Shown here: positions 20,136-29,073 of the stretch, piece by piece
How positions within the stretch are numbered: position 1 is the first letter of the stretch
Layout of the letters: each line of letters starts with the position of its first letter
From: JBGOTP01 sp963717075
GTDB taxonomy: Bacteria; Acidobacteriota; Vicinamibacteria; Vicinamibacterales; CAVVIG01
Length of the DNA: 64,000 nt
NCBI GenBank assembly: GCA_963717075.1
Contig: CAVQVI010000027.1
Location: 186,001-250,000 of the forward strand
Direction: 5' to 3'
Translations under genes and position numbers: made by a program
Notes under the pieces: model-generated
The model's database searches: none
What the model was told of the DNA's origin: nothing
Seen by the model: the letters and a program-made list of their open reading frames with translations, nothing else

Positions 20136-21155
20136 ATGGCCGTCATTCGCGACGTGATGCCGGCGTTCGAGCTGTTCCAGCCGGCGTCGGTCGACGACGC
20201 GCTCGACGCTGCTCGATCGGTACGGCGCCGAGCGCGTGGGTGCTGGCCGGCGGTCTCGACAGCTTCGACTGGCTGAAGGATCGCATCAAGCGCCCGAGCG
20301 TCGTCGTCGATCTGAGCGGCGATTGCAGAGCTGAAGGGCATTCACGACCGCGCGGCGACGGCCTCGAGATCGGCGCGATGACGACGCTCACCGAGGTCGT
20401 GCGCCATCCGGTCGTCCGGGAGCGGTACGCGATCCTGCTGCGAGGCGGCCGAAGCGGCGGCGTCGCCGCAGATCCGCAACCAGGGCACCATCGGCGGCAA
20501 CGTCGTCGCAGGACACGCGCTGCTGGTACTACCGCGCCGGCTGGTCGTGCTATCGCGCCGGCGGCAACATCTGCTACGCCGACACGCCGACCGCGATCAA
20601 TCGCGAGCACGCGATCCTCGGCGCCGACCGCTGCGTCGCCGTCAACCCGTCCGACACCGCGCCGGCGCTGATCGCGCTCGAGCGCAGAGATGGTGATCCG
20701 CAGCCGCGACGGCGAGCGGGTCGTCGCCGCCGAGGACTACTTCGTCGGGCCGGGCACCGACATCACGCGCATGACGGTGCTGCAGCCCGGCGAGCTGCTG
20801 ACGGCCATCCGGCTTCCCGGCGACGTGGGCCGGCGCGCAGTTCTATTTCGAGAAGGTCGCGCGATCGCCAGGTGTGGGACTTTCGCGCTCGTGAGCGTCG
20901 CGTCGGCGATGGTGATGTCACGGCGACACCGATCGAGCGCATGCGGCTCGTCGTCAACGGCGTCGCGCGCGCGGCCGCTGCGGCTGCCCGCGGTCGAAGA
21001 ACGCGGTCCGCGGGCAAGCCGCGCAACGAGGCGACGGCGACGCTGGCCGGCGAGCTCGCGATCGAGGGCGCGCAGCCGCTGCAGCTACAACGCCTACAAG
21101 GTGCCGCTGCATGCGCAACCTCGTGAAGCGCGCGATCCGCGGGACGGAGGCCTGA
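20136..21155 (+). CDS. FAD-binding subunit of the molybdenum hydroxylase (frameshifted)
   Basis: Starts at the ATG of MAVIRDVMPAFELFQP. Later segments are WVLAGGLDSFDWLKDRIKRP, GLEIGAMTTLTEVV, IRNQGTIGGNV and LIALE, typical of CO-dehydrogenase-flavoprotein-like FAD subunits. The stretch with TRCWYYRAGWSCYRAGG and CYADTP is cysteine-rich, as in PaoB or HcrB subunits that carry an extra 4Fe-4S cluster, so an extra cluster is likely here. Breaks occur near 20212, 20325, 20450, 20507, 20685 and 20832-20875. It ends NLVKRAIRGTEA three bases before the cytochrome gene. Confidence 0.78.
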
Positions 21156-21158
21156 CGC

Positions 21159-21981
21159 ATGGACTTCCTGACCTGGGGCCGCAGCCCCTGGGGCCAGCAG
21201 ATCCTCACGCACATCTCGTGGGATCTGCTGTGGGCGTCGCTCTTCGCGGGCGTCGCGTTCCTCGTCGCGCACGCCAGCTACATGGTGCTGTCCGGCGCAT
21301 CGCAAGCGCGATGCGCGACGAAACCGACGCGATGGAGGCGGCGCGCAGCGATCTGCCCGACCGGATTCCCGCGCCACTCGCTCGCCGCGCGGCTGTTCCA
21401 CTGGGTGATGGCCGTCGTCGATGTTCGTGCTGCTGTTCACGGCGTTCCTGCCGATCGTCGGGCGTCCAGTTCGCGTGGGTGACCTGGCACTGGATGGCGG
21501 GCCTCGTGCTCACCGCGTCGATCGTCTTTCACATCGTCCACGCCACGGTCTGGCTGGACTTCTGGTCGATCTGGGTCGGCCCGAAGGACGTGCCCGAGCT
21601 GAAGGCGGAGATGCTGCGCGAGCTCGGGCACGACGTGCCCGGACCCAAGCCCGGCAAGTATCCGCTCGGCAATCGCCTGTATCATCTGGCCATCGTGGTC
21701 GCCGGGCTGGCCGTCGTCGTCAGCGGCCTGCTGATGATGGTCCGCGTGCGGACACCGTTCTTCACGCGCAATCCCGTACCTGCTCGGCGACTCGACGTGG
21801 GGCGTGACCTACGTCGCGCACGGCCTGGCCGGGCGTGGCGCTGGTCGGGCTGGTCATCGCGCACGTGTACTTCGCTGTGCGGCCCGAGAAGTGGTGGATC
21901 ACCAAGTCGATGATCCTCGGCTGGATCACCCGACGGCAGTATCTCGAGCACCACGATCCGCAGCGCTGGATCGCCCGGTGA
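21159..21981 (+). CDS. Cytochrome b, formate-dehydrogenase-gamma/b561 type, membrane partner (frameshifted)
   Basis: Reads MDFLTWGRSPWGQQILTHIS, a first membrane helix (LLWASLFAGVAFLVAHASYM), LAARLFHWVMAV, WHWMAGLVLTASIVFHIVHA, LYHLAIVVAGLAVVVSGLLM and VTYVAHGLAG with VIAHVYFAVRPEKWW. The paired histidines in these helices are the expected haem b ligands. Breaks lie near 21300, 21418, 21462, 21775 and 21830. It would carry electrons from the hydroxylase into the quinone pool. Its TGA overlaps the next ATG by one base. Confidence 0.8.
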
Positions 21982-22391
21982 TGGATCTGGCCGCGCGCTG
22001 CGACGCGATCGAAGAGTGTTACGAGTTCATGCTGGCCTACGCGGCCCAGGGGGTGGTCGAGGAAGCCGGCAACCCCGCGTCAGGCCAGCTTCGGACGTTT
22101 CTTCAGCGGGCCGAGCTGGCGCTTGACGGCCTGGCAGGATCCTGCCGCGCCACCGTGGATGAGGGTGGTCTTCAGCCGGTCGATCGCTATGTCGCGTTCA
22201 TCGACGTGCTCGATCGCGACGCGCGGAGCGCGCTGGCAGCCGTTCGGCTCGTTCTCGCCCAGCCCTCGATCGGCTCACAACTCATCGACAACCTGAACGC
22301 GTCGATCCACCTGCGCGCGCTGCTCACCGATCTGTTCCTGATCGACGAGATCCTGAACACCCGCGCCCGCAACCCGGTTCAGCGGACCTGA
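21981..22391 (+). CDS. Small helical protein at the end of the molybdenum hydroxylase operon, unknown
   Basis: 136 residues starting MDLAARCDAIEEC, all in one frame. It is predicted alpha-helical with no signal peptide and a single Cys pair near the start. I do not recognise the family. The one-base overlap (TGATG) with the cytochrome b stop indicates translational coupling, so a role in assembling or regulating the complex is plausible. Unlike its neighbours it shows no indel. Confidence 0.6.
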   Translation: MDLAARCDAIEECYEFMLAYAAQGVVEEAGNPASGQLRTFLQRAELALDGLAGSCRATVDEGGLQPVDRYVAFIDVLDRDARSALAAVRLVLAQPSIGSQLIDNLNASIHLRALLTDLFLIDEILNTRARNPVQRT

Positions 22392-22417
22392 ACCGAGATT
22401 TAACCCGCCGCCGCCAT

Positions 22418-22714
22418 GCCGCCGGCGGCTGCGCGACCTGGAGGCGGCGACGCGCGTTACCGCGTCGCTGCCGCCGACATTCCGGTGAACACCAATTTCT
22501 GGGTGCGTCTGCCTATCTGGGCTTCCGCCGTGTAGATGTTGCCCTTCGAGTCGGCGGCGATGTGGTGAAGGCCCTGAAAATCACCGGGGTTGCCGCCTCG
22601 ACGTCCGAATGACTCGACAACTTCGAGTGTCTTTCTGAGCACGATATGAATGTGCGAGTTCGCCTGGTCTGCCACGTAGATGAACTGTTGCTGCGGGTCT
22701 GGTGACAACGCCAG
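22418..22714 (-). pseudogene. Duplicated 3' end of the PAL-like propeller gene at 30191
   Basis: 297 bases match 30152-30448 without gaps and with about five mismatches by eye, including the last 86 codons (from SPDPQQQFIYVADQANSH to MSAAATR) and about 40 bases after the stop codon at 22457. The match ends abruptly at 22714, where sdhA sequence on the other strand begins. This is therefore a truncated copy, or an assembly chimera. Confidence 0.75.
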
Positions 22715-23310
22715 CCGGCGACGCCGTGATTCTCGCGACCGGGGGGTACGGCACGGTCTACTACCTCTCCACGAACGCGGTGAATTCCAACGTGACGGCG
22801 GCCGGCGCGCGCACAAGCGAGGGGCGCTGTTCGCCAACCCGTGCTTCACCCAGATTCACCCGACGTGCATCCCCGTCAGCGGCGACCATCAGTCGAAGTT
22901 GACGCTGATGAGCGAGAGCCTCCGCAACGATGGACGCGTCTGGGTGCCGGAAACGAAGGGCGACACGCGGTCCCCGGAGCAGATTCCCGAGGACGAACGC
23001 GATTACCACCTCGAACGGAAGTACCCGAGCTTCGGGAATCTCGTTCCGCGCGACGTCGCCTCACGCAATGCCAAGCAGGCCTGCGATGAAGGACGCGGCG
23101 TTGGCGAGAGCGGGCTCGCGGTGTACCTGGACTTCACCGATGCGATCAAGCGGTTGGGCGTCGAGGCGATTCAAGAGAAGTACGGCAACCTCTTTCAGAT
23201 GTACCAGAAGATCACCGGCGAGGATGCGTACAAGGTCCCGATGCGCATCTACCGGGCCATCCATTACACGATGGGCGGCCTGTGGGTCGATTTCAACCTC
23301 ATGAGCAACC
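22715..23310 (+). pseudogene. sdhA: Internal fragment of succinate dehydrogenase flavoprotein (sdhA)
   Basis: Reads AGDAVILATGGYGTVYYLST, then after a frame change near 22825 LFANPCFTQIHPTCIPVSGD, LTLMSESLRNDGRVWVPE, YPSFGNLVPRDVASRNAKQA and YRAIHYTMGGLWVDFNLMSN. These are the FAD- and substrate-binding middle part of the long SdhA/FrdA form, including the HPT region. The protein is cut at both ends: it starts at the NHL junction and stops just where LMSN should lead into the FAD-binding C-terminal part. Not functional as shown. Confidence 0.8.
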
Positions 23311-23364
23311 GATTGCGGCGAGGATCTCGTAGACACCGAGGCGTGTGCCAACGGTCAATGGCAT
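23311..23364 (-). pseudogene. First 18 codons of a second Ser/Thr kinase gene
   Basis: From an ATG at 23364 the minus strand reads MPLTVGTRLGVYEILAAI, the same opening as the intact kinase at 24126-26978 (TTG start, GTRLGVYEIL). It ends at the border with the sdhA fragment. The following 149 bases up to 23513 are of lower GC content and would be its upstream region; no gene is seen there. Confidence 0.6.
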
Positions 23365-23513
23365 GAGTTCATCTCTCGAGATGGTCCGCAAATTCTGCCA
23401 CGGCTCTCTGATTCCAGATGGGAAATACTTGGAACGTGGAGGCGGACTCTCTGGATTTCTTCAACATTTCTCGAGGAGCGTGATGGCACGCTGATGGCTA
23501 CGAGACTGCTACA

Positions 23514-24104
23514 ATGAGCTTCGTGACACGAAGCAATACGCGGGCAGACGACTCGCGGATGAAGCTCACCTACGAGGATTTCCTGCTCTTCCCCGACGAC
23601 GGGAAGCGGCACGAATTGATCGACGGGGAGCACTACGTGACGCCGTCACCGATCATCCGGCATCAGGAGATTTCCGGGCGCCTGCATCTCCTGATTGGCG
23701 CGTGGCTCGAAGCCAACCCGATCGGTCGCCTGTTCTACGCGCCCCTCGATATCGTTTTCTCGAACTTCGACGTGGTGGAGCCCGACCTCCTGTACATGAG
23801 CAACGAGCGCGCGCACGAGATCCTCACCACGAAGAACGTGACGGGAGCCCCCGAGATTGTTGTGGAAATTGGATCGCCCGGGACGCGCAAGCGGGACGAG
23901 ACAATCAAGAAACGGCTTTACGAACGGTCCGGCGTGACGGAGTACTGGGTGATCGATCCGGAACTCGACGTGATCCGCGTGTATCGCCGGTCCGGCGACG
24001 CGTTTGAGCGTCCGGAGGAGTTCTCGAGAGAAGCCGGCGACGTGCTCCGAACCGCGTTGCTGCCAGGTCTCGAGATCGCTCTGACGACGATCCTGCGTGC
24101 CTGA
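23514..24104 (+). CDS. Uma2 family (DUF820) putative restriction-fold endonuclease
   Basis: 196 residues from MSFVTRSN, or 181 from the internal ATG of MKLTYEDFLLFPDDG, which is where family members normally begin. The PD-(D/E)XK-like core is present: ELIDGEHYVTPSP, VVEPDLLYM, and EIVVEIGSPGTRKRDETIK with the usual E-x-x SPxTxxxD pattern, followed by YERSGVTEYWVIDPE. Uma2 proteins are abundant in cyanobacteria and Acidobacteriota with no settled role. It converges on the kinase gene with 21 bases between them. Confidence 0.85.
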   Translation: MSFVTRSNTRADDSRMKLTYEDFLLFPDDGKRHELIDGEHYVTPSPIIRHQEISGRLHLLIGAWLEANPIGRLFYAPLDIVFSNFDVVEPDLLYMSNERAHEILTTKNVTGAPEIVVEIGSPGTRKRDETIKKRLYERSGVTEYWVIDPELDVIRVYRRSGDAFERPEEFSREAGDVLRTALLPGLEIALTTILRA

Positions 24105-24125
24105 TAACGCTCAACCTCGTCGGCG

Positions 24126-26978
24126 TCACTTTGCGGGTACGAGGCGTTTCAACTCTTCGTCCCAGTGCTGAACGACGACGAGGCCTTCCTCGGAACGGCG
24201 AGTCGGCACTGTTGATTGCACGGGTGCCGCAGGCTGATTGATCAGCTCCGATGGCGCGGGCTTGACCATCAGAAAGCGGCGACCATCGGACGACACGTCA
24301 TAAGCGCGCCGTTGATTCCCCCGGGCGGCGAGGATATATCGACCATCGAGGATTTTCGTTGGAGCGCTTGGCTTCCAGGCGTTCCCGGGCTGCACGCGGA
24401 CACTCATCAACGCGCCGGTCGGCCCCTGAAAGAAAAGCTCCTGCTCCTGCCCGCTGCTCGCCCAGGCCGGCGCCGTGCCGCCACCGCCTGAAACCTGATA
24501 GTGCCCGCCATTCACGTCAGGGAATGGCCTGACGTAGATTTCAGCTTGCCCTGAGTCGAACGCTTCGTAGGCCAGCCAGCGACCGTCCGGCGACACCACG
24601 GCGTTGCGTTCAGCCAGCGGTGTTTTCACGAGAGATTGCTCCTTACGTTCTTTGTCCATTGAGAGCATCGTGATATCGGGGGCCCCACCCCCAAGCGTGA
24701 ACACCACGTGTGCCCCGTCACGATCGACCGACGATGGAAATTGGGGAGCACTACCTTGGCTGAGGCGCTCAGGGTTGCCGGTGCCGTCAGCCGCTTGCCA
24801 AGCGAGACTCCGATTGGCACCGCCGAACTCAGAGCTGAACACCAACCGATGTCCGTCCGGCATCCAGACGGGAGCCTGATCGAGCCCCGGATCGAACGTG
24901 AGGCGAGTCAATGTCTCGCCAACCACATTCCAGATCCAGATGTCGTCCTGTTGGTCAAGAATGTCGACGGCGATCCGCGTTCCGTCAGGAGAGATGCGAG
25001 GTGAGACGTACGCGCGCGCTTGTGCCTTGATGGCCTCTTCGTGGCCCTGGCGATCCACCCATACCAACGTCCGCGCAGGTGCAGGCGCCTGGAGCCCTGA
25101 GGCAGTCGCGCCAGGGACGTAGACCAGCGTGCCATCCCGAGCGACATCGAAATCCGCTGCGCCAGCGCTGGTCGTGACGACCTTCGGCAGGACCGGAACC
25201 GGGGAGCCTGTCGTTTCGAGACGTTTGAGGTCAAAGCGCACAGCGCGCAACGTGCCATCGACGCCATATACCAGATGGCCGCTTGCAACGTAATGTGCGT
25301 GGCTCCCGCCCGGCACCAGAATCTTCTGCGTGCCAGTCTTCAAGTCGAGGACCGCCACCTGCGCCGACTCGATCCCGCCCGCCGTAGAAGTGATCGTAAA
25401 CAGCACGGCCTGACCGCCCGGCAGAAACTCGGGCCAGAGATGATCGGCTTCACCGCGCTCGTGATTCGGCGTGGTCAACTGCGCGGGCTTCCCGCCCCCC
25501 GCCGGTACGCGCCACAGCCCCGACGCCGCATCGGTCATGCCAAATACGATCGTGTCATCGTCGCCCCACGTCGCGCCGCCCCGGTCGCCACCCGTGATCC
25601 CGCAGATCGGAAGAGCCGGTCCACCCGAGATCGATACCTTCTTCAGAGTGATCGTGGTTCCCCTCTCGGCTGCAGACTGGCCGGCTCCATCGAAAAACCC
25701 GATCCACTTTTCATCAGGTGAGACGAACGGGCCCCTGGGAAAATTCAACCCCGCAATCGCTGTCGGCTCGAGCTGGTCCATCGCTCGCACGAAGAGCTGG
25801 GTACCATTGTTCCCTACGTACACGATATGCCGTCCATCGGGACCGACGGCCAATTCACGATCGAGCGTGATTTGGGTCATCGCCGCAGTACCGGTCGGAG
25901 CGACCATGAACCGCGCGATGGGTGGAGTCGTCGGACGAGTGGCGAACCACATGCCCACACCGGCGAGCGCGGCGCCGATGGCGAGGGCCAGAACGCCGAC
26001 AAGTGCGAGCCGTCGTCCCAGTGATTGAACTGGTGGAGGCTGTGACGCTGTGGAAGCTGGTGACTCGGCACCAAATCCGTCAGTCAGCGCAAGGCGAGCT
26101 TCACCGATGTCGCGAAGGCGCCGCCTGGGTTCTTTCTCCAAGCATCGGCGTAGCAGGCGCTGAAGAGCTGGCGGCGTCGCCGAAGGCAATGCCGCCCAAT
26201 CCGGGTCCTTCGTCATCACGAACGCGAGCGTGATGGACAGGTCGTCGCCGTCAAATGCCCGCCGGCCCGTGAGCATCTCGCAGAGGACAACACCGAATGC
26301 CCAGATGTCGGCACGTTTGTCGACACTCTTGCCGCGCGCCTGCTCGGGTGCCATGTACGCAGCGGTCCCGAGAATGATGCCCGCCTGCGTCATCGCGGGT
26401 GAGGTGATCGTCGGCGACATCGTGAGGCTTTCCCTTCCAGCCCCTCCGGCCTGTCCTGCCCCTCCCGCCTCCATGGCTTTCGCCAATCCGAAGTCCAGCA
26501 CCTTCACTGTGCCGTCTGAACGTACTTTGATGTTCGCTGGCTTCAGATCGCGATGAATGATTCCCTGCTCGTGCGCCGCTTCAAGGGCCTCGGCGATCTG
26601 CCTCGCGATGGGGAGCGCCTCATCGAGCGGGATGGCGCCGCGCGCGATGCGCTGCGACAGGTCTTCGCCTTCCACGAATTCCATCACCAGCGCGCGGATG
26701 TGGGGACCGGATTCCGCCGGACTCACTCGAGTGGGGCCTTCTTCCAGACCGTAGATGGCGGCGATATTGGAGTGGTTCAGGGAAGCGAGCGTCTGGGCCT
26801 CGCGAGTGAACCGGGCGAGACGTTCGGTGTCGAATGCAAATGCGTCAGGCAGTACTTTGATGGCGACATCGCGATTGAGCCTGGTATCGCGGGCTCGATA
26901 GACCTCCCCCATGCCGCCTGCGCCGATTGTGGTCAGGATCTCGTAGACGCCGAGGCGTGTGCCTGCTGTGAGGGCCAA
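24126..26978 (-). CDS. Transmembrane Ser/Thr protein kinase with C-terminal PD40 (TolB-like) propeller
   Basis: 950 residues in one clean frame. The Hanks-type kinase domain occupies about residues 10-285: GAGGMGEVYRA glycine loop, Lys41 in VAIKVLP, HRDLKPANIKV with Asp144, DFGLAKA at 162 and APEQARGKSVDKRADIWAFG. One membrane helix lies near 328-350 (LALVGVLALAIGAALAGVG). The rest is an extracytoplasmic WD40-like/PD40 propeller with repeats of the type SPDGRWLAYEAFDSG. The start is TTG; a GGGAGG sits only one base before it, so the exact start is uncertain. AT-rich sequence at 26990-27050 may hold the promoter. Confidence 0.9.
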   Translation of the reverse strand: MALTAGTRLGVYEILTTIGAGGMGEVYRARDTRLNRDVAIKVLPDAFAFDTERLARFTREAQTLASLNHSNIAAIYGLEEGPTRVSPAESGPHIRALVMEFVEGEDLSQRIARGAIPLDEALPIARQIAEALEAAHEQGIIHRDLKPANIKVRSDGTVKVLDFGLAKAMEAGGAGQAGGAGRESLTMSPTITSPAMTQAGIILGTAAYMAPEQARGKSVDKRADIWAFGVVLCEMLTGRRAFDGDDLSITLAFVMTKDPDWAALPSATPPALQRLLRRCLEKEPRRRLRDIGEARLALTDGFGAESPASTASQPPPVQSLGRRLALVGVLALAIGAALAGVGMWFATRPTTPPIARFMVAPTGTAAMTQITLDRELAVGPDGRHIVYVGNNGTQLFVRAMDQLEPTAIAGLNFPRGPFVSPDEKWIGFFDGAGQSAAERGTTITLKKVSISGGPALPICGITGGDRGGATWGDDDTIVFGMTDAASGLWRVPAGGGKPAQLTTPNHERGEADHLWPEFLPGGQAVLFTITSTAGGIESAQVAVLDLKTGTQKILVPGGSHAHYVASGHLVYGVDGTLRAVRFDLKRLETTGSPVPVLPKVVTTSAGAADFDVARDGTLVYVPGATASGLQAPAPARTLVWVDRQGHEEAIKAQARAYVSPRISPDGTRIAVDILDQQDDIWIWNVVGETLTRLTFDPGLDQAPVWMPDGHRLVFSSEFGGANRSLAWQAADGTGNPERLSQGSAPQFPSSVDRDGAHVVFTLGGGAPDITMLSMDKERKEQSLVKTPLAERNAVVSPDGRWLAYEAFDSGQAEIYVRPFPDVNGGHYQVSGGGGTAPAWASSGQEQELFFQGPTGALMSVRVQPGNAWKPSAPTKILDGRYILAARGNQRRAYDVSSDGRRFLMVKPAPSELINQPAAPVQSTVPTRRSEEGLVVVQHWDEELKRLVPAK

Positions 26979-27044
26979 ACCTCCCGGATTATACCGACGT
27001 GCTAAATCCTAAAATCCTCAAATCCTGAATTAAAATCTCTTCTA

Positions 27045-27135
27045 TCAGACTTTTATCACCTCCACCAACTCCTTGACCGCCGCTGCGGACTTCTTGAGAG
27101 CGACGTCTTCCTCAGGCGTCAGCTTGATCTGAAGA
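27045..27135 (-). pseudogene. mdh: C-terminal fragment of malate dehydrogenase
   Basis: The minus strand reads LQIKLTPEEDVALKKSAAAV then KELVEVIKV and a stop at 27045. This is the final helix of LDH-like bacterial malate dehydrogenases. Everything upstream is missing, and the break coincides with the left end of repeat copy 4 at 27136. Confidence 0.65.
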
Positions 27136-27234
27136 GACAATAGGCAGCATTAGAGGCCTGGAGTCAACGGAATGCCCCGTGATGGGCCGCCCGCACGCCC
27201 CCACAACGCCGATGAGCGGCGCCACCCATGGACA
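27136..27234 (+). repeat. GACAATAGG dispersed repeat, copy 4 (longest)
   Basis: Begins GACAATAGGCAGCATTAG and runs through GCACGCCCCCACAACGCCG to a GCCGATGAGCGGC hairpin and CCCATGGACA. It abuts the mdh fragment on its left. To the right, a frame at 27239-27277 ends GGLLKYYDRAA, reminiscent of transposase C-termini. Confidence 0.75.
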
Positions 27235-27328
27235 GCGACTCGGCGGGCTACTCAAGTACTACGATCGAGCAGCGTGATGCGTGCAATGGTCCAGTCGACA
27301 ACTCGGCCCACTGATGGGACGTTACGGG

Positions 27329-27450
27329 CTGGCTCAGTTCCAACGCGAGGCGGAAGTCCTGGGCTCGTTGGACCACCCGAACATCGGCCCCAATCCGCGG
27401 GCTGGAAAAGCGCACCGGTATGACGGCGCTCGTGATGGAACTCGTGGTCA
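27329..27450 (+). pseudogene. Fragment of a Ser/Thr kinase domain
   Basis: Reads LAQFQREAEVLGSLDHPNIG and, after a frame change, IRGLEKRTGMTALVMELV, the alpha-C to hinge section of a Hanks kinase. It lies on the opposite strand to the hydrolase fragment it touches, so it is not the missing kinase part of that gene in place. Confidence 0.65.
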
Positions 27451-28847
27451 GCGCTGGACCGGACCCAGATAGCGATCGAGCCAATCGAGCGCTTCTCTAG
27501 CGACTTGGCTGGGTCTCACCGCGAACACTTCGTGACCTCCTGGGTATACGACGTGACGCTTGTGCTCGGACGGCGTCCCTAGAAGCGTAAACAACCGCTT
27601 CTGGCTCATGTCAACCGGAAAGGTGCTGTCGCTGTCGCCATTGAGCATGAGGACCGGGACCTTCACGCGTGGCGCGAAATTGAAATCATCTATTTCGGGC
27701 GGCATCTTAAACGGTTGTAACCCGCCAACGACGAAAAGGCCGACCTTGAAGCGAGGGTCTAGCGCGAGCGTATGCGGGCCAGAGGCAGCGCCCCAACTGA
27801 ATCCGTAGTACGCGAACCCACTCTTCTGGATGTCCTGCCGCGTTTCGAGGTAGTCAACACCTCGGCGGACATCGTTTATGAACTGCATGACCCAAAGTGC
27901 TATACGCTCGGGACATTCGTGGCCGGTCGTCGGTCGATACGCCTTTCATATGTACCCTTGTACACCGGGTACAAAACAGCACGGCCGCTCAGCATCAAGA
28001 AATCGAAAGTGTCGGTCGGCAGCTCGATCGCTGGTCAGCGAAACTGTTGCGCCGGCCCCGGGGAAGTAGACCACGGTCTGGTAAGGCGGTCGGGTATTCC
28101 GAGGCAGGAACAGATAGGCAGGCACTCTTTCCCGGTCGTATGCTGCGGCGAAGCTGACCTTTTCTTTGACCCACTGCTCCGCGCTGCGATCGATCGACTC
28201 GACTTTGGCATCGAGCGCTTGGGGATCGTAGGCAAAGAGGTTCTGATACACGCGAAAGACCTCGTCGGACACCGGCGTCTCTTTGCTGTAATCGCGTGAT
28301 GCCGGGGGAATAGGCCCCGTCAGGGTGTCCGCCACCGCCTGCGAATCACTGTATTGCACGAGGCGAAAGCCGTTCGTGTCGGACCGGTCGAAGGGCGAGC
28401 GGGCGACAACTTCCTGGAAGTAGTAGGCGGGGTCCGTCCAAGCTCCGCCGAGGATGACACGCGTCGAGCCTGGCGTTAACTCGTTCCAGACCCACTCTCT
28501 AACGTTGCCGGCAACGTCGAAAGCCCCGAAGGGAGAGACCCCCGGCCGACTGCCGACCGGGACAACACCTTTCCCTTCGATGTTACTGAGCGGAGCGATG
28601 TAGGCTCCCAGCTGAGGACCCGCCGCCTGCACCCAATGATAGGCAGTCGGCAGGCTCTTGCCCACGAACTTGGCATAGGCGACCGCTTCGTACCAACTCA
28701 CGCCCGCCACTGGGTACTGACTCTGACCCACTGGATAGGCTCCCGCCTGCCAGGTCGACGGACCCGGCCGGCCGGTCCCCATTGCGTTCGCGCCTTCGTC
28801 TGCCACCGCTCGTGACACAGCTCGAGGCACGCTCATCAGCACGTTCG
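27448..28847 (-). pseudogene. Formylglycine-enzyme / dienelactone-hydrolase part of a kinase fusion gene, 5' truncated
   Basis: The first part holds an FGE-sulfatase domain: YPVAGVSWYEAVAYAKFVGK, AFDVAGNVREWVWNE, VILGGAW and NGFRLV. After a linker comes an alpha/beta hydrolase with PPYQTVVYFPGAGA, RAVLYPVYKGTYERR, the nucleophile motif YGFSWGAASG and PGGHEVF near the end. This is the usual C-terminal half of acidobacterial kinase/FGE/hydrolase fusion proteins, but the kinase half is missing. Frames break near 27985, 27935 and 27895. The 5' edge is about 28790-28850, where plus-strand cytochrome sequence begins. Confidence 0.7.
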
Positions 28848-29042
28848 TCGCCACCCTCGGCGCGATCATCCTCGCGGCTCAGGGAAACCCGGAGGCTGCC
28901 AAAGTCGCCAACCCGAGAGATCTTCTCCGTGATCAAGAACGGTGTCCCGCCCGATCTGAGCATGGAGCCCTGGGGCGATCGGATCAAGGACCCGGATATC
29001 TGGAACGTCGTGATGTACGTGCGGTCGCTTCGGAAGAAATGA
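28848..29042 (+). pseudogene. C-terminal fragment of a c-type cytochrome
   Basis: Reads GAIILAAQGNPEAAKVANP and then, one frame over, REIFSVIKNGVPPDLSMEPW followed by GDRIKDPDIWNVVMYVRSL and the stop at 29040. That is the Met-ligand helix and C-terminal helix of a cbb3/CccA-like cytochrome c. The haem-binding CxxCH part is missing. The border with the FGE fragment is abrupt. Confidence 0.6.
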
Positions 29043-29073
29043 TCGTCGGTGGGTCTGAAGACCCGCCCGGCAC

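Noticed and set aside
16981..21155. Programmed ribosomal frameshifting in the molybdenum hydroxylase genes
   Set aside because: There are far too many shifts, with no slippery heptamer pattern, and leuS shows the same kind of breaks.
27448..27888. Stand-alone prolyl-oligopeptidase-like gene
   Set aside because: Frame correction near 27895-27985 joins it to the FGE-containing part upstream; it is the 3' end of one fusion gene.
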